Positions 47,801 to 57,669 of a DNA stretch of 60,221 bases are shown here, piece by piece. The position numbers were made by a program, and so were the translations under genes. Numbering within the stretch: position 1 is the first letter of the stretch; the number at the start of each line of letters is the position of its first letter. This DNA is from Oscillospiraceae bacterium (GTDB lineage: Bacteria; Bacillota; Clostridia; Oscillospirales; Oscillospiraceae), in the NCBI GenBank assembly GCA_017624915.1, contig JAGAMC010000005.1:1-60221 (forward strand), read 5' to 3'. The notes under the pieces are model-generated. The model was not told the DNA's origin. It worked only from the letters and a program-made list of their open reading frames with translations, and did not search any database.

Positions 47801-50463
47801 CCATGCCCTCTGCTGCCCTGCGCCGCAGAAAAACGATCCGCTGGCTGGCGGTCTATACTCTGGTGTTTCTGGCCGCGGCCGGGCTGGTGTTTGCCACGTT
47901 CCTGCATGAGGGGCGCAGCTTTATCTACTATTATGCCGGGGAGGAGCGGGACGGCTTCACCCAGCACTACACCGCCTTTGTCTATATTGGGCGCTATATC
48001 CGCGACGTTTTTACAGGTATATTCCACGGCAATTTTGCGCTGAAGCAGTTTGATTTCACGCTGGGATTCGGCGAAGATGTCATCCAGTGTCTGGGCTATT
48101 ACGGCTTCGGTGATCCGCTGATGCTGCTGTCCGCCTTTGTGCCCCGGCGGCTGGCCGGATGGTTCTATCAGGTATATATCCTGCTGGAGCTGTGGCTGGC
48201 GGGGCTGATGTTTGCGTTCTTTGGCCGGGAAAAGGGCTATGAGGGCGGCTGGATCCTGCCGGCGGCGCTGGTCTATGTTTTTTCCGGCTTTGCCCTGTGG
48301 GCGGGCCTGTGTCATCCGGAGTTTCTGGCGCCTATGATTTACTTCCCGCTGATGCTGACGGGGTTGGAACGGACACTGGCAGGGAAAAGACCGGTGTTTC
48401 TGGCCGTTGTGACGGCGGTCTTCGCCCTGACGGGGTACTACTGGCTGTTCATGGGCACGCTGTTTGTGTGTATGTATGCCCTTGTGCGCTTTGCCCGGCA
48501 CAGCGCGGGACACAGACCCGCTGAGCGGCTTGGGGAGCTGGGCCGGTTTTTCCTGCGGGCGGCCGGGGGCTATGCTCTGGGTCTGATGACTGCCTCGGCC
48601 ATCTTTCTGCCCAATGTTATGGGCTTTCTGCAGTCCAACCGGGTGGGCGCAGGCAAGGGGGTGCCTGAGCTGGTTCTGGACGCGGGGGAGCGGCTGAACG
48701 TGTTGCTGGGACTTATTTCCCCCGGGTCATGGAATTTTGCGGCGCTGGCGGCGGTGACTCTGCCGGCTCTGGTGCTGCTCCTGCTGCGCCGGGAAAAGCA
48801 GTACCGGGATATGCAGGCTATGGCGGTCCTGCTGGCGGCATTCAGCCTGATGCCCGTGTGCGGCTGGCTGTTCAACGTGGGTGCCTATGAGACTACCCGG
48901 TGGTATGTCTTTTTGAACTTCTTTGCCGCGTTTTTTGTGCTGATGGGTCTGGACGAGCTGACCCGGCTGACCCGCCGGGGTTGTGTGGCCTGTGCCGCGT
49001 CTGTGGTATTGTATGGCTGGGCGGTGTGGGCGCAGGGCGGGCAGCCCGGCTCGCTGATCGCTCTGGGCATTCTGGCGGGTACTGCGGCGGTGCTGCTGCT
49101 GTTGGGCCTTGTGCGCGGAAAGACCAATGCCGGACGTGCCGTCTGCGCGGTGCTTACGGCGCTGGTGGCGCTCAACTGCGCTTGGAGCGGCTTTATGACC
49201 TATGCGCCGGGACAGGGCGGATATGCGCAGATGTTCGCGCCTGCAGGACTGGTGGAGCAGGAGACGGCGGCAATGCCTGCGGCGGCTGTGCCGGACTGCC
49301 TGCCGTGGCAGCGTGTGGCGCAGGTCTACGACAAAAATCCCAATGCCTCCATGCTTCTGGACTATGCCGGGACGGCTTCCTATTTCAGCACCTCCAACGG
49401 GAATACGGCCGATTTCCTGATGGATATGGAACTGCCCATACACAACAAGGTGCTGTTCCCCGACCTGGACAGACGTACGGTGCTGCACGCCCTGCTGACT
49501 ACCCGCTGGTTTGCGGCGGGGGAGAGCGGCATAAGTGCGCCATGGGGCTACACCGGCGGGGAAGGTGGTCTGTGGCAGGACGAGGGCGTCTTGCCTGTGG
49601 GCTTCACCTATGATACCATAGTGTCGGACAAATACTGGAACGGTCTGTCCGCATTGGAAAAGCAGGAGTTGATGCTGCAGGCGGTGTATGTGCAGGGCCT
49701 GGAGGAAACGGGAGATGTGCCCCGGTCACGGCTGACCCGGGTGGAAACTACCGGGACTGCCCTGCAGAACGCGGACTGGCAGGACGGCCAGCTCAACGCC
49801 TATAGGAGCGGCGGCGGGCTGACGGTGAACTTTGCCGGTCTGCCCGGATGCGAGACCTACCTGCGGCTGAAAAACGTCAGCCTTGCCTGGTCGGACACGG
49901 CCCAGCTTGCGCTGCAGGTGCAGGCGGGGGACAGCCGGGAACGGTATGTATTCAGCGGGAAAAACTTCCTGTGGTACAGCGAACAGGAGTCTGTTCTGCT
50001 CAATCTGGGCTGCAGCCCGGAGGGCCTGACTCGGGCGGAGTTTGTATTTGAACAGCCCGGTGGGCTGCGGCTGGAGGATATCGAGGTCTGGTGCCAGCCT
50101 ATGGACGAATATGAGGCTTGGCGGGAGGAACTGCGCACAGAGAGCCTGACCGACGTGCAGGTGACCACCAACCGCATCCGTGGAACGATCACGGCCGCAG
50201 GGGACAGGATACTGTGCTTTGCCATCCCCTATAGCCCCGGCTGGGATGTCTATGTGGACGGCGAAAGGGCTGAGAGACTGAAAGCCAATGACTTCCTGCT
50301 GGCGGTCAAGCTTGATGCCGGAGCGCACGATGTGGAGCTTCGCTACCACTCGCCCGGTTTTCGGGCGGGCCTGCTCCTGTGCGTGATGGGGGCGGCAGGC
50401 ATCGCAGCGTTGGTTGTCTGCAAAAGAAAGGACGAGAGAAAGGGGGAGAGCGGCCATGGATAA
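47797..50463 (+). CDS. YfhO family membrane protein
   Basis: 888 residues. About 13 hydrophobic helices fill residues ~15-490, followed by an extracellular beta-rich domain (~residues 500-850) and a last helix (~855-875). Early loops (GEERDGFTQHYTAFVYIGRY, DFTLGFGEDVIQCLGYYGFG) are the YfhO signature, related to lipid-linked-sugar (GT-C-like) glycosyltransferases. Bacillus YfhO glycosylates lipoteichoic acid together with a GT2 enzyme and a flippase; the next two genes, GT2 and GtrA, fit that scheme. The ATG overlaps the upstream stop (ATGA). Confidence 0.88.
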   Translation: MTMPSAALRRRKTIRWLAVYTLVFLAAAGLVFATFLHEGRSFIYYYAGEERDGFTQHYTAFVYIGRYIRDVFTGIFHGNFALKQFDFTLGFGEDVIQCLGYYGFGDPLMLLSAFVPRRLAGWFYQVYILLELWLAGLMFAFFGREKGYEGGWILPAALVYVFSGFALWAGLCHPEFLAPMIYFPLMLTGLERTLAGKRPVFLAVVTAVFALTGYYWLFMGTLFVCMYALVRFARHSAGHRPAERLGELGRFFLRAAGGYALGLMTASAIFLPNVMGFLQSNRVGAGKGVPELVLDAGERLNVLLGLISPGSWNFAALAAVTLPALVLLLLRREKQYRDMQAMAVLLAAFSLMPVCGWLFNVGAYETTRWYVFLNFFAAFFVLMGLDELTRLTRRGCVACAASVVLYGWAVWAQGGQPGSLIALGILAGTAAVLLLLGLVRGKTNAGRAVCAVLTALVALNCAWSGFMTYAPGQGGYAQMFAPAGLVEQETAAMPAAAVPDCLPWQRVAQVYDKNPNASMLLDYAGTASYFSTSNGNTADFLMDMELPIHNKVLFPDLDRRTVLHALLTTRWFAAGESGISAPWGYTGGEGGLWQDEGVLPVGFTYDTIVSDKYWNGLSALEKQELMLQAVYVQGLEETGDVPRSRLTRVETTGTALQNADWQDGQLNAYRSGGGLTVNFAGLPGCETYLRLKNVSLAWSDTAQLALQVQAGDSRERYVFSGKNFLWYSEQESVLLNLGCSPEGLTRAEFVFEQPGGLRLEDIEVWCQPMDEYEAWREELRTESLTDVQVTTNRIRGTITAAGDRILCFAIPYSPGWDVYVDGERAERLKANDFLLAVKLDAGAHDVELRYHSPGFRAGLLLCVMGAAGIAALVVCKRKDERKGESGHG

Positions 50464-51406
50464 GATCGCGGTGCTCATCCCGTGCTACAATGAGAGTCTG
50501 ACCATTGCCAGGGTGGTATCCGACTTTAAAAAGGCTCTGCCCGAGGCAGCGGTCTATGTCTATGACAACAATTCCACCGATGACAGTGTGCGGCTGGCCC
50601 GGGAGGCAGGCGCTGTGGTGCGTTATGAGTACAAACAGGGCAAGGGCAATGTCATCCGCCGCATGTTCCGGGAGGTGGACGCCCTGTGCTATGTGATGGT
50701 GGACGGCGACGACACCTACCCGGCGGAAAGCGCCCGGGAGATGGTCCGGCTGGTGCTGGAGCGGCAGGCAGACATGGTGGTGGGCGACCGGCTGTCCTCC
50801 ACCTACTTCACGGAAAACAAGCGCCCCTTCCACAACAGCGGCAACTCCTTGGTTCGCTTTTGCGTCAACCGCCTGTTTCAAAGTGACATTCGGGATATTA
50901 TGACCGGGTATCGGGCGTTCAGCTACCAGTTTGTCAAGACCTGTCCGGTGCTGGCCCGGGGCTTTGAGATCGAGACGGAGATGACCATCCACGCCGTGGA
51001 CAAGAACATGCAGGTGGAAAATCTGGTGGTGGACTACCGGGACCGGCCCAAGGGCAGCTGCTCCAAGCTGAACACCTTTTCCGACGGCCTGCGGGTGCTG
51101 CGCACCATTGGGGGGCTGTTCCGGGATTACCGGCCCATGCAGTTCTTCTCTTTGACGGCGGCGGTCCTTATGGTCGTCAGCCTTGGCTTTTTCATCCCGG
51201 TACTGGTGGAGTACACTCAGACATCCCTGGTGCCCCGGCTCCCCACCCTGATCGTGTGCGGCTTCACCGCCCTTGCGGGTGTGCTGTCCTTTTTTACGGG
51301 GCTGGAACTGGAGACTGCCAGAAAGAAGGCCAGACAGGACTTTGAACTTGCGCTGCACGCAGCGCAGGACCGGCTGAAGGACCTGCTGGCCCGGGAGGAC
51401 ATATGA
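50456..51406 (+). CDS. GT2 glycosyltransferase (polyprenyl-phosphate sugar transferase type)
   Basis: 316 residues. The N-terminal GT-A domain contains AVLIPCYNESLTIARVVSDF, the DNNSTDDS nucleotide site, MVDGDDTYPAE (DxD) and GDRLSSTYF, followed by two C-terminal membrane helices (~residues 230-290). It matches GtrB/DPM1-type enzymes that load a sugar onto undecaprenyl phosphate. It overlaps the YfhO end by 8 bases and is followed by GtrA, its usual flippase partner. It would supply the lipid-linked sugar used by YfhO. Confidence 0.92.
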   Translation: MDKIAVLIPCYNESLTIARVVSDFKKALPEAAVYVYDNNSTDDSVRLAREAGAVVRYEYKQGKGNVIRRMFREVDALCYVMVDGDDTYPAESAREMVRLVLERQADMVVGDRLSSTYFTENKRPFHNSGNSLVRFCVNRLFQSDIRDIMTGYRAFSYQFVKTCPVLARGFEIETEMTIHAVDKNMQVENLVVDYRDRPKGSCSKLNTFSDGLRVLRTIGGLFRDYRPMQFFSLTAAVLMVVSLGFFIPVLVEYTQTSLVPRLPTLIVCGFTALAGVLSFFTGLELETARKKARQDFELALHAAQDRLKDLLAREDI

Positions 51407-51804
51407 AAAAGCTGCTGGAACAGATCGTGCGCTTCGGCGTTGTGGGCGTGATCGCCTTTGTCATCGACTATGCCGTGCTGCTGACGCTGACGGAAGTGTT
51501 CGGGGTGCACTACCTCGTTTCCTCCGCGGTTGCCTTTTTGGTGTCCGTTGTCTTCAACTACATTTTGAGCATCCTCTTTGTATTTGAAACGGACAACAGC
51601 CGGGGAAAGGGCGCGGAATTTGCGCTGTTTGCCGCCATGAGCGCGGGGGGGCTGGGTATCAATCAGCTGATGATGTGGCTGCTCAGCGACATCCTGTTCA
51701 TGCCCTATCAGCTGTCCAAGTTTGCGGCCACCGGCGTGGTGATGGTGTATAACTTTGTGACCAGAAAGCTGTTTCTGGAGCGGAAGGACGGGGAGAGGCC
51801 ATGA
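51403..51804 (+). CDS. GtrA family flippase
   Basis: 133 residues with four helices (QIVRFGVVGVIAFVIDYAVL, YLVSSAVAFLVSVVFNYILS and two more). GtrA proteins turn undecaprenyl-phosphate-linked sugars to the outer face of the membrane. Overlaps both neighbours by ATGA junctions. Together with the GT2 and YfhO proteins it makes a complete three-part glycosylation set. Confidence 0.92.
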   Translation: MKKLLEQIVRFGVVGVIAFVIDYAVLLTLTEVFGVHYLVSSAVAFLVSVVFNYILSILFVFETDNSRGKGAEFALFAAMSAGGLGINQLMMWLLSDILFMPYQLSKFAATGVVMVYNFVTRKLFLERKDGERP

Positions 51805-52391
51805 GCAAAAAGACCGGGCGCAACACCAAGGGCCGCATCGTGTCCGCCGCGTGGCAGCTGTTCTACCGGCAGGGCTATGACAACACCACAGTGGAGGAGA
51901 TCATTGCCCAGTCCGGCACATCAAAAGGCTCGTTCTACCACTACTTTGAGGGAAAGGACGCTCTGCTGTCCTCCCTGTCTTACCTGTTTGACGAGAAGTA
52001 CGAGGAACTGATGGACCAGATCCCCCGGGATATGGACAGCTTTGACATCCTGATGCTGCTCAACCGGGAACTGTTCGCCATGATCGAAAACTCCATCTCC
52101 CTTGACCTGCTGGCCCGGCTCTACTCCTCCCAGCTGGTCACCCGGGGAGAAAAGCACCTGCTGGACCACAACCGGATCTACTACAAGCTGCTGCGCCAGA
52201 TCGTCTCCGAGGGACAGCGCAAAGGTCAGCTGAGGGAAGATGTTACCGTCAGCGAGATGGTGCGGGTGTACGCCCTGTGCGAGCGGGCGCTTATTTATGA
52301 CTGGTGTCTGTCCGAGGGCAGCTACTCCCTGATGCACTACGGACAGACCATGCTGCCCCGGTTTATGGACAGCTTTCGGGTGAAGGTGTAA
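51801..52391 (+). CDS. TetR/AcrR family transcriptional regulator
   Basis: 196 residues. The N-terminal helix-turn-helix is typical (GRIVSAAWQLFYRQGYDNTT, VEEIIAQSGTSKGSFYHYFEGKDALL). The C-terminal helical domain senses an unknown ligand. Last gene of the operon starting at 47039, coupled by an ATGA overlap. Inverted repeats rich in GTAC half-sites fill the following intergenic space and may be its operators. Confidence 0.92.
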   Translation: MSKKTGRNTKGRIVSAAWQLFYRQGYDNTTVEEIIAQSGTSKGSFYHYFEGKDALLSSLSYLFDEKYEELMDQIPRDMDSFDILMLLNRELFAMIENSISLDLLARLYSSQLVTRGEKHLLDHNRIYYKLLRQIVSEGQRKGQLREDVTVSEMVRVYALCERALIYDWCLSEGSYSLMHYGQTMLPRFMDSFRVKV

Positions 52392-52393
52392 TT

Positions 52394-52513
52394 TTTGTAC
52401 AGTTTGTACAAATGATATTTCTGTATATCGTACAGAGATAAAAGCCTTGGAAATAAAACAAAAATAGAATAATTATGAGAACACAGTACGGAATTTATTC
52501 TGTACTGTGTTCT
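52394..52513. promoter_or_regulatory. Cluster of GTAC-containing inverted repeats
   Basis: Three dyads: TTTGTAC/GTACAAA (52394-52412), CTGTA/TACAG (52421-52435) and the perfect 12-bp AGAACACAGTAC / GTACTGTGTTCT (52478-52513). All contain a TGTAC or GTACA half-site. They lie between the TetR gene and putP, ahead of the putP -10 region TATAAT at 52540-52545 (TG one base upstream). Confidence 0.55.
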
Positions 52514-52602
52514 GGCTTTTATTCCGGGAAAAAGTGTGATATAATACCCCGGTCGATAACGGTGGGGCGACCCGCCGAGAATAAAAGGAGAGCGAAACAA
52601 TC

Positions 52603-54054
52603 ATGTTTAATGCAGAAAGTCTGGTATTTGTGGTATACCTGCTGTTCATGCTGGCCATCGGTATTTTCTTCTTTGTGAAGGACCGTTCCGGCGGCGAGAA
52701 GAGCTACTTCCTGGGCGGCCGCAAGATGGGCCCCTGGGTGTCCGCCCTGTCTGCCGGCGCGTCCGATATGAGCGCCTGGGTACTTATGGGCCTGCCCGCC
52801 TCTATTTATGCCGCCGGCATTGGTCAGGCCTGGATCGCCATCGGCCTTGCCATTGGCTACGCCATCAGCTGGACGGTACAGGCACCCCGCCTGCGCCGCT
52901 TCTCCATCGTGGCCAACGACTCCATTACCATCCCCCAGTATCTGACCAACCGCTTTTTGTCCAAGTCCAAGGCACTGCAGATCCTGTGCGCGGTGATTTT
53001 CCTTGTGGCCTACACCGTCTATGCGGCTTCCTCTATCAAGGCCTGCGGCACCCTGTTCAACAGCGTCATGGGCATTGATACCACCATCGCCATGTATCTG
53101 GCGGCGGCGGTCATCATCAGCTACACCTTCCTGGGCGGCTTCTCCGCCGTGTGCTGGACGGACTTTTTTCAGGGCCTGCTGATGCTGGGCGCGCTGCTTA
53201 TCGCCCCCATCTTTGCGCTGGGCGTGATCAACGCCGGTCAGGGCGCTGCCAATGTGCAGCTGCCCGAGGGCTACTGGAACCTGTTTGCCAACTGGAAGGA
53301 CATCGTCTCCGGCCTTGGCTGGGGTCTGGGCTACTTTGGCATGCCCCACATCATCATCCGCTTTATGTCTCTGGAGTCCCAGAAGGCGCTGAAGAAGTCC
53401 GCCAAAATCGGCATCACCTGGACCACTCTGATCGTGATCTTCTCCGTGGCTGCCGGCTGCATCGGCCATCTGCTGCTGGGGGACATCGCTGACAGCTCCA
53501 CCGTCTTTATCCAGATGGTGCGCATGCTCTTCCCCGCACTGATCTCCGGCGTGCTGCTGTCTGCCATTCTGGCTGCGGCCATGTCCACGGCGGACTCCCA
53601 GCTGCTGGCGGCCTCCTCCGCCTTTGCCAGCGACGTGTATAAGCCTGTTATCCGCAAGAACAAAGCCACTGACAAGGAGATGCAGTGGGCCGGACGCTTC
53701 GTGGTGCTGACGATTGCTGTGATCGCAGTGCTGATCGCGTCCAATCCCAACAGCGGCACCATTATGGGCCTGGTCGAGAATGCCTGGGGCGTGTTCGGTG
53801 CGGCTTTTGGCCCCGCCATCCTGCTGTCCCTGTTCTGGAAGCGCTTTAACTTTACCGGCGCTGTGGCTGGTATCGCGGTGGGTGCTGTGGTGGACATTGG
53901 CTGGTACGCGTTCCTGTCCGGAACCGGCATCTACGAGATCATCCCCGGCTTTATTGCCGGCACCGTTGCCGCTGTGGTCGTTACCCTGCTGACCAAGGCA
54001 CCCGGCAAGGATGTGGAAGACCTGTTCGACAGGGCTGTGGCCTACGACGACTAA
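52603..54054 (+). CDS. putP: Sodium/proline symporter
   Basis: 483 residues, 13 helices of the SSS family. KMGPWVSALSAGASDMSAWV near residue 40 includes the Na+ site, LTNRFLSKSKALQILCAVIF lies near 115 and AAAMSTADSQLLAASSAFAS near 325. The combination of GASDMSAW and the ADSQLL segment is that of PutP. Imports proline with Na+. AAAGGAG precedes the ATG. Its upstream dyads suggest repression by the neighbouring TetR protein, but sigma-independent or housekeeping control is equally open. Confidence 0.9.
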   Translation: MFNAESLVFVVYLLFMLAIGIFFFVKDRSGGEKSYFLGGRKMGPWVSALSAGASDMSAWVLMGLPASIYAAGIGQAWIAIGLAIGYAISWTVQAPRLRRFSIVANDSITIPQYLTNRFLSKSKALQILCAVIFLVAYTVYAASSIKACGTLFNSVMGIDTTIAMYLAAAVIISYTFLGGFSAVCWTDFFQGLLMLGALLIAPIFALGVINAGQGAANVQLPEGYWNLFANWKDIVSGLGWGLGYFGMPHIIIRFMSLESQKALKKSAKIGITWTTLIVIFSVAAGCIGHLLLGDIADSSTVFIQMVRMLFPALISGVLLSAILAAAMSTADSQLLAASSAFASDVYKPVIRKNKATDKEMQWAGRFVVLTIAVIAVLIASNPNSGTIMGLVENAWGVFGAAFGPAILLSLFWKRFNFTGAVAGIAVGAVVDIGWYAFLSGTGIYEIIPGFIAGTVAAVVVTLLTKAPGKDVEDLFDRAVAYDD

Positions 54055-54065
54055 ACCGCTTGCAA

Positions 54066-54104
54066 GACAGCGGCTCCCGACAATGCGGGGGCCGCTGTTT
54101 TTGT
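54066..54104 (+). terminator. putP terminator
   Basis: ACAGCGGC and GCCGCTGT arms with a CCC/GGG inner part, followed by TTTTTGT. Confidence 0.7.
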
Positions 54105-54131
54105 GCATATGTAAATATTTTATGAACCCCC

Positions 54132-54191
54132 TTGCATTTTTCTGCCAAAAGGATTATATTGGATTTAGCACTCGCGGAAAGAGAGTGCTAA
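54132..54191 (+). promoter_or_regulatory. htpG promoter with CIRCE operator
   Basis: TTGCAT (54132-54137), 17-bp spacer, TATATT (54155-54160). Overlapping the start is a perfect CIRCE element at 54165-54191: TTAGCACTC, nine bases, GAGTGCTAA. CIRCE is bound by HrcA, so this gene is under heat-shock repressor control. Confidence 0.93.
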
Positions 54192-54234
54192 AGCTTTGGG
54201 AATCGAAGTATTGACATATACGGAGGAAACGCAC

Positions 54235-56145
54235 ATGGCAAAAAAGCAGTTCAAGGCGGAGTCCAAGCGCCTGATGGATCTGATGATCAACTCCATCTAC
54301 ACCCACAAGGAGATCTTTTTGCGCGAGATCATCTCCAACGCCAGCGACGCGGTGGACAAGCTGGCCTACAAGGCGCTGACGGATGACAAGGTGGCGGTCA
54401 AGCGCAAGGACTTTCAGATCGTGATCACCCCGGATAAGCAGGAACGCACCCTAACGGTGTCCGACAACGGCATCGGCATGACCCGGGAGGAGCTGGAGAC
54501 CAATCTGGGCACCATTGCCAAGAGCGGTTCCTTCCAGTTCAAGCAGGAGCTGGGCGACGACAAGGCGGCCTCCAAGGTGGATGTGATCGGACAGTTCGGT
54601 GTGGGCTTTTACTCTGCGTTCATGGTGGCCGACCACGTGACGGTGACTACCCGGGCCTACGGCAGTGACGAGGCGTGGATGTGGGAGTCTTCCGGCGCCG
54701 ACGGCTATACGGTGACCCCCTGTGACAAGCAGAGCGTAGGTACTGACATCGTCATGCACATCAAGGCCAACGCCGATGAGGAGAACTACGACCAGTATCT
54801 GGAGACCTATAAGCTGCAGGAGCTGATCAAGAAGTATTCCGACTATATCCGCTACCCCATCCGTATGGAGGTGGAGGACTACCGTATGAAGGAAAAGCCC
54901 GCCGACGCGGGGGAGGACTACAAGCCCGAATGGGAGACGGTGCGTGAGTGGCAGACCATCAACTCCATGGTCCCCATCTGGCAGCGGCAGAAGTCCAAGG
55001 TGAAGAAGGAGGACTACGACTCCTTCTACAAGGAGAAGTTTGCAGACTGGCAGGAGCCGCTGAGCGTGATCCACACCTCCGGCGAGGGCGCTGTGGAATA
55101 CAAGGCGCTGCTCTACATCCCCGGTCAGGCCCCCTATGACTTCTATACCCGGGAGTATGAAAAGGGCCTGCAGCTGTACTCCTCCGGCGTGATGATCATG
55201 GACAAGTGCGCTGACCTGCTGCCCGAGCACTTCCGCTTTGTACGGGGTGTGGTGGACTCTCAGGACTTCTCCCTGAATATCAGCCGCGAGATGCTTCAGC
55301 ATACCCGCCAGCTGAAGGTCATTGCCGGCAATCTGGAGAAAAAGATCAAGAGCGAGCTTGTAAAGCTGCAGAAGGATGACCGGGAGAAGTACGAGAAGTT
55401 CTGGGACGCCTTCGGCATGCAGATCAAGGTGGGCATGGTGTCCGACTATGGCATACATAAGGAGCTGTTGAAGGATCTGCTGCTGTTCTGGTCCTCCAAG
55501 GAGGGAAAGAACACCACGCTGGCAGCTTATAAGGACCGCATGCCGGAGGACCAGCCCTATTACTACTACGCCTGCGGCGAGAGCGTGGACAAGATCGACA
55601 GACTGCCTCAGGTGGAGCGCATCAAGGACAAGGGCTATGAGATCCTGTATCTGACTCAGGACGTGGATGAGTTCGTTATGAAGGCGCTGGACGAGCTGGA
55701 TGGAAAGAAGATCAAGTCCGTCAGCGATGAGGATGCTCTGCCCCGCACCGAGGAAGAGGAGAAGCAGGCACAGGCCAAGGCGGAGGCCGGCAAGGCCGTT
55801 GTGGACTTTGTCAAGCAGGCGCTGGGAGACAAGGTCAAGGACGTGCGCATCTCCAGGATCCTCAAGTCCGGAGCGGTCTGCATGACCGCCGACGGGCAGA
55901 TGTCGCTGGAGATGGAGAAGTACCTGCGCAAGGTGGAGGGGAAAAACGACATCCGCGCCGAGCGGGTGCTGGAGCTCAATCCCGATGCTGAGGCCTTTGC
56001 TGCCCTGCGCCGGGCGGTGGACGAGGACAAGGAGCTTGCCGCCGACTATGCTCAGCTGCTTTACGGACAGGCTCTGCTGCTGGCAGACCTGCCGTTGGAG
56101 GAGCCGGCACAGTTCGCCGCACTGGTGTGCAAACTGATGAGATAA
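54235..56145 (+). CDS. htpG: Chaperone HtpG (Hsp90)
   Basis: 636 residues. The N-terminal GHKL ATPase domain has REIISNASDAVDKLAY, DNGIGMTREEL, GTIAKSGS and GQFGVGFYSAFMVAD. The middle domain includes SLNISREMLQHTRQLKVI and the C-terminal dimerisation domain follows without an MEEVD tail. The ATG at 54235 follows a GGAGGAA ribosome binding site. Control by CIRCE differs from Bacillus subtilis, where htpG is outside the HrcA regulon. Confidence 0.97.
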   Translation: MAKKQFKAESKRLMDLMINSIYTHKEIFLREIISNASDAVDKLAYKALTDDKVAVKRKDFQIVITPDKQERTLTVSDNGIGMTREELETNLGTIAKSGSFQFKQELGDDKAASKVDVIGQFGVGFYSAFMVADHVTVTTRAYGSDEAWMWESSGADGYTVTPCDKQSVGTDIVMHIKANADEENYDQYLETYKLQELIKKYSDYIRYPIRMEVEDYRMKEKPADAGEDYKPEWETVREWQTINSMVPIWQRQKSKVKKEDYDSFYKEKFADWQEPLSVIHTSGEGAVEYKALLYIPGQAPYDFYTREYEKGLQLYSSGVMIMDKCADLLPEHFRFVRGVVDSQDFSLNISREMLQHTRQLKVIAGNLEKKIKSELVKLQKDDREKYEKFWDAFGMQIKVGMVSDYGIHKELLKDLLLFWSSKEGKNTTLAAYKDRMPEDQPYYYYACGESVDKIDRLPQVERIKDKGYEILYLTQDVDEFVMKALDELDGKKIKSVSDEDALPRTEEEEKQAQAKAEAGKAVVDFVKQALGDKVKDVRISRILKSGAVCMTADGQMSLEMEKYLRKVEGKNDIRAERVLELNPDAEAFAALRRAVDEDKELAADYAQLLYGQALLLADLPLEEPAQFAALVCKLMR

Positions 56146-56151
56146 ACAGCG

Positions 56152-56181
56152 GAGGGACGCCGAAAGGCGTCCCTCTGATTT
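56152..56181 (+). terminator. htpG terminator-like hairpin
   Basis: AGGGACGCC GAAA GGCGTCCCT closed by a stable tetraloop, with a weak T tail. Confidence 0.55.
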
Positions 56182-56373
56182 TGCGCAAACAGGTGAGTTT
56201 GAGAGGGAAAGGACCGTATTTACACCCCGTAAAGGCAAAAATTGACGAAATCTTCATCAAAATAGGCCGTAAAGCACGTTGCAATCAAAAAAACAATATG
56301 ATATACTCCACAATTGAGTGTACCATGGAAGGCGCACAAATTTAATAAAGAAAGCAGAGTTGATTCGTCCCAA

Positions 56374-57618
56374 ATGGACAGTACCAGTATAGCCATGATA
56401 GCAGCCCTTGTAGTTTTGATTGCCCTGTCAGCCTATTTTTCCGCCACAGAGACCGCTTTTACATCCCTGAACCGTATCCGCATGAAAAACCGGGCGGACG
56501 ACGGTGACCGGCGGGCACAGCGTGCCCTTGCGCTGGCGGAGCAGTATGACAAATTGCTCTCCACCATCCTGATCGGCAACAACATCGTCAACATCGCAGC
56601 CACAACCATTGCCACGGTGCTGTTTACCAAGTGGTTCCACGAGTACGGCCCCGCGGTGTCCACGGTGGCCCTGACCATCATTATTCTGGTGTTCGGCGAG
56701 ATCTCGCCCAAAAGCCTTGCCAAGGAGTCGCCGGAGCGCTGGGCCATGACGGCCGCGCCCCTGCTTAAGGTATTTACCGTGGTCCTGCTGCCGCTGAACG
56801 CGGTGTTCAGCCTTTGGAAAAAGCTGCTGAGCCTCCTGTTTAAGAAGGATGAGGATGACGGGATCACGGAAGAAGAACTGGTGGGCATGGTGGAACAGGC
56901 CGAGACAGAGGGCGGCCTTGACGAGCATGAGAGCGATCTGATCCGTGCGGCCATCGAGTTCAATGACCTTGAGGTGTCTGAGATCCTGACTCCCCGTGTA
57001 GATCTTGTGGCGGTGGAGGAGGGCGCTTCCGACGAGGAGGTGGCCCGGGTGCTGGCTGAGAGCGGCTATTCCCGCCTGCCTGTCTATCGTGAGACCATCG
57101 ACAACATTGTGGGTGTCATCCATGAAAAGGACTTTTACGCCGCCCGCTACCGCGGACTGAACAGCCTGTCCGAGATCATGGGCACTGTGCTTTACACCAC
57201 GGGGAACACCAAGATCTCCGATCTTCTGCGAGTGCTGCAGAAGAACAAGGCCCACATGGCCGTGGTGGTGGACGAGTACGGCGGGACCGAGGGTATCGCC
57301 ACGCTGGAGGATATTCTGGAGGAGCTGGTAGGCGAGATCTGGGATGAGCATGACGAGGTGGTGGAGTCCTTCAAAAAGCAGGAGGACGGCAGCTACATCA
57401 TCCAGTGTAGTGCAAGTCTCGACGACATGTACGACCTGTTTGCCGTGAAGGGCGAGTGCGATGCCAGCACCATCTCCGGCTGGGTCATGGAGCAGATGGG
57501 CCGCGTGCCCGAGCAGGGTGACCGCTTCCGTGCCGAGGGGCTGGACGTTACCGTCACTCAGGTGGAACAGCGCCGGGTCATGGAGATCCGGGTGGAAGTG
57601 CTGCCCGAGGAAGAATAA
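56374..57618 (+). CDS. CorC/HlyC family CNNM-CBS membrane protein
   Basis: 414 residues. The N-terminal CNNM membrane domain has about four helices ([55 protein letters not shown]). Two cytoplasmic CBS domains follow ([33 protein letters not shown]), then a C-terminal CorC_HlyC domain. Linked to Mg2+ or Co2+ extrusion in other bacteria; named hemolysin only for historic reasons. I take the ATG at 56374 because the membrane domain starts there; its ribosome binding site is weak and earlier starts are possible. Confidence 0.88.
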   Translation: MDSTSIAMIAALVVLIALSAYFSATETAFTSLNRIRMKNRADDGDRRAQRALALAEQYDKLLSTILIGNNIVNIAATTIATVLFTKWFHEYGPAVSTVALTIIILVFGEISPKSLAKESPERWAMTAAPLLKVFTVVLLPLNAVFSLWKKLLSLLFKKDEDDGITEEELVGMVEQAETEGGLDEHESDLIRAAIEFNDLEVSEILTPRVDLVAVEEGASDEEVARVLAESGYSRLPVYRETIDNIVGVIHEKDFYAARYRGLNSLSEIMGTVLYTTGNTKISDLLRVLQKNKAHMAVVVDEYGGTEGIATLEDILEELVGEIWDEHDEVVESFKKQEDGSYIIQCSASLDDMYDLFAVKGECDASTISGWVMEQMGRVPEQGDRFRAEGLDVTVTQVEQRRVMEIRVEVLPEEE

Positions 57619-57629
57619 CCGATAAGTTA

Positions 57630-57665
57630 AAAAAAGATCGCAGACGGAAGTCTGCGATCTTTTTT
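57630..57665. terminator. Bidirectional terminator between CorC-like gene and yifB
   Basis: AAAAAAGATCGCAGAC / GTCTGCGATCTTTTTT: perfect 16-bp stem, T runs on both strands. Confidence 0.9.
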
Positions 57666-57669
57666 GCTG

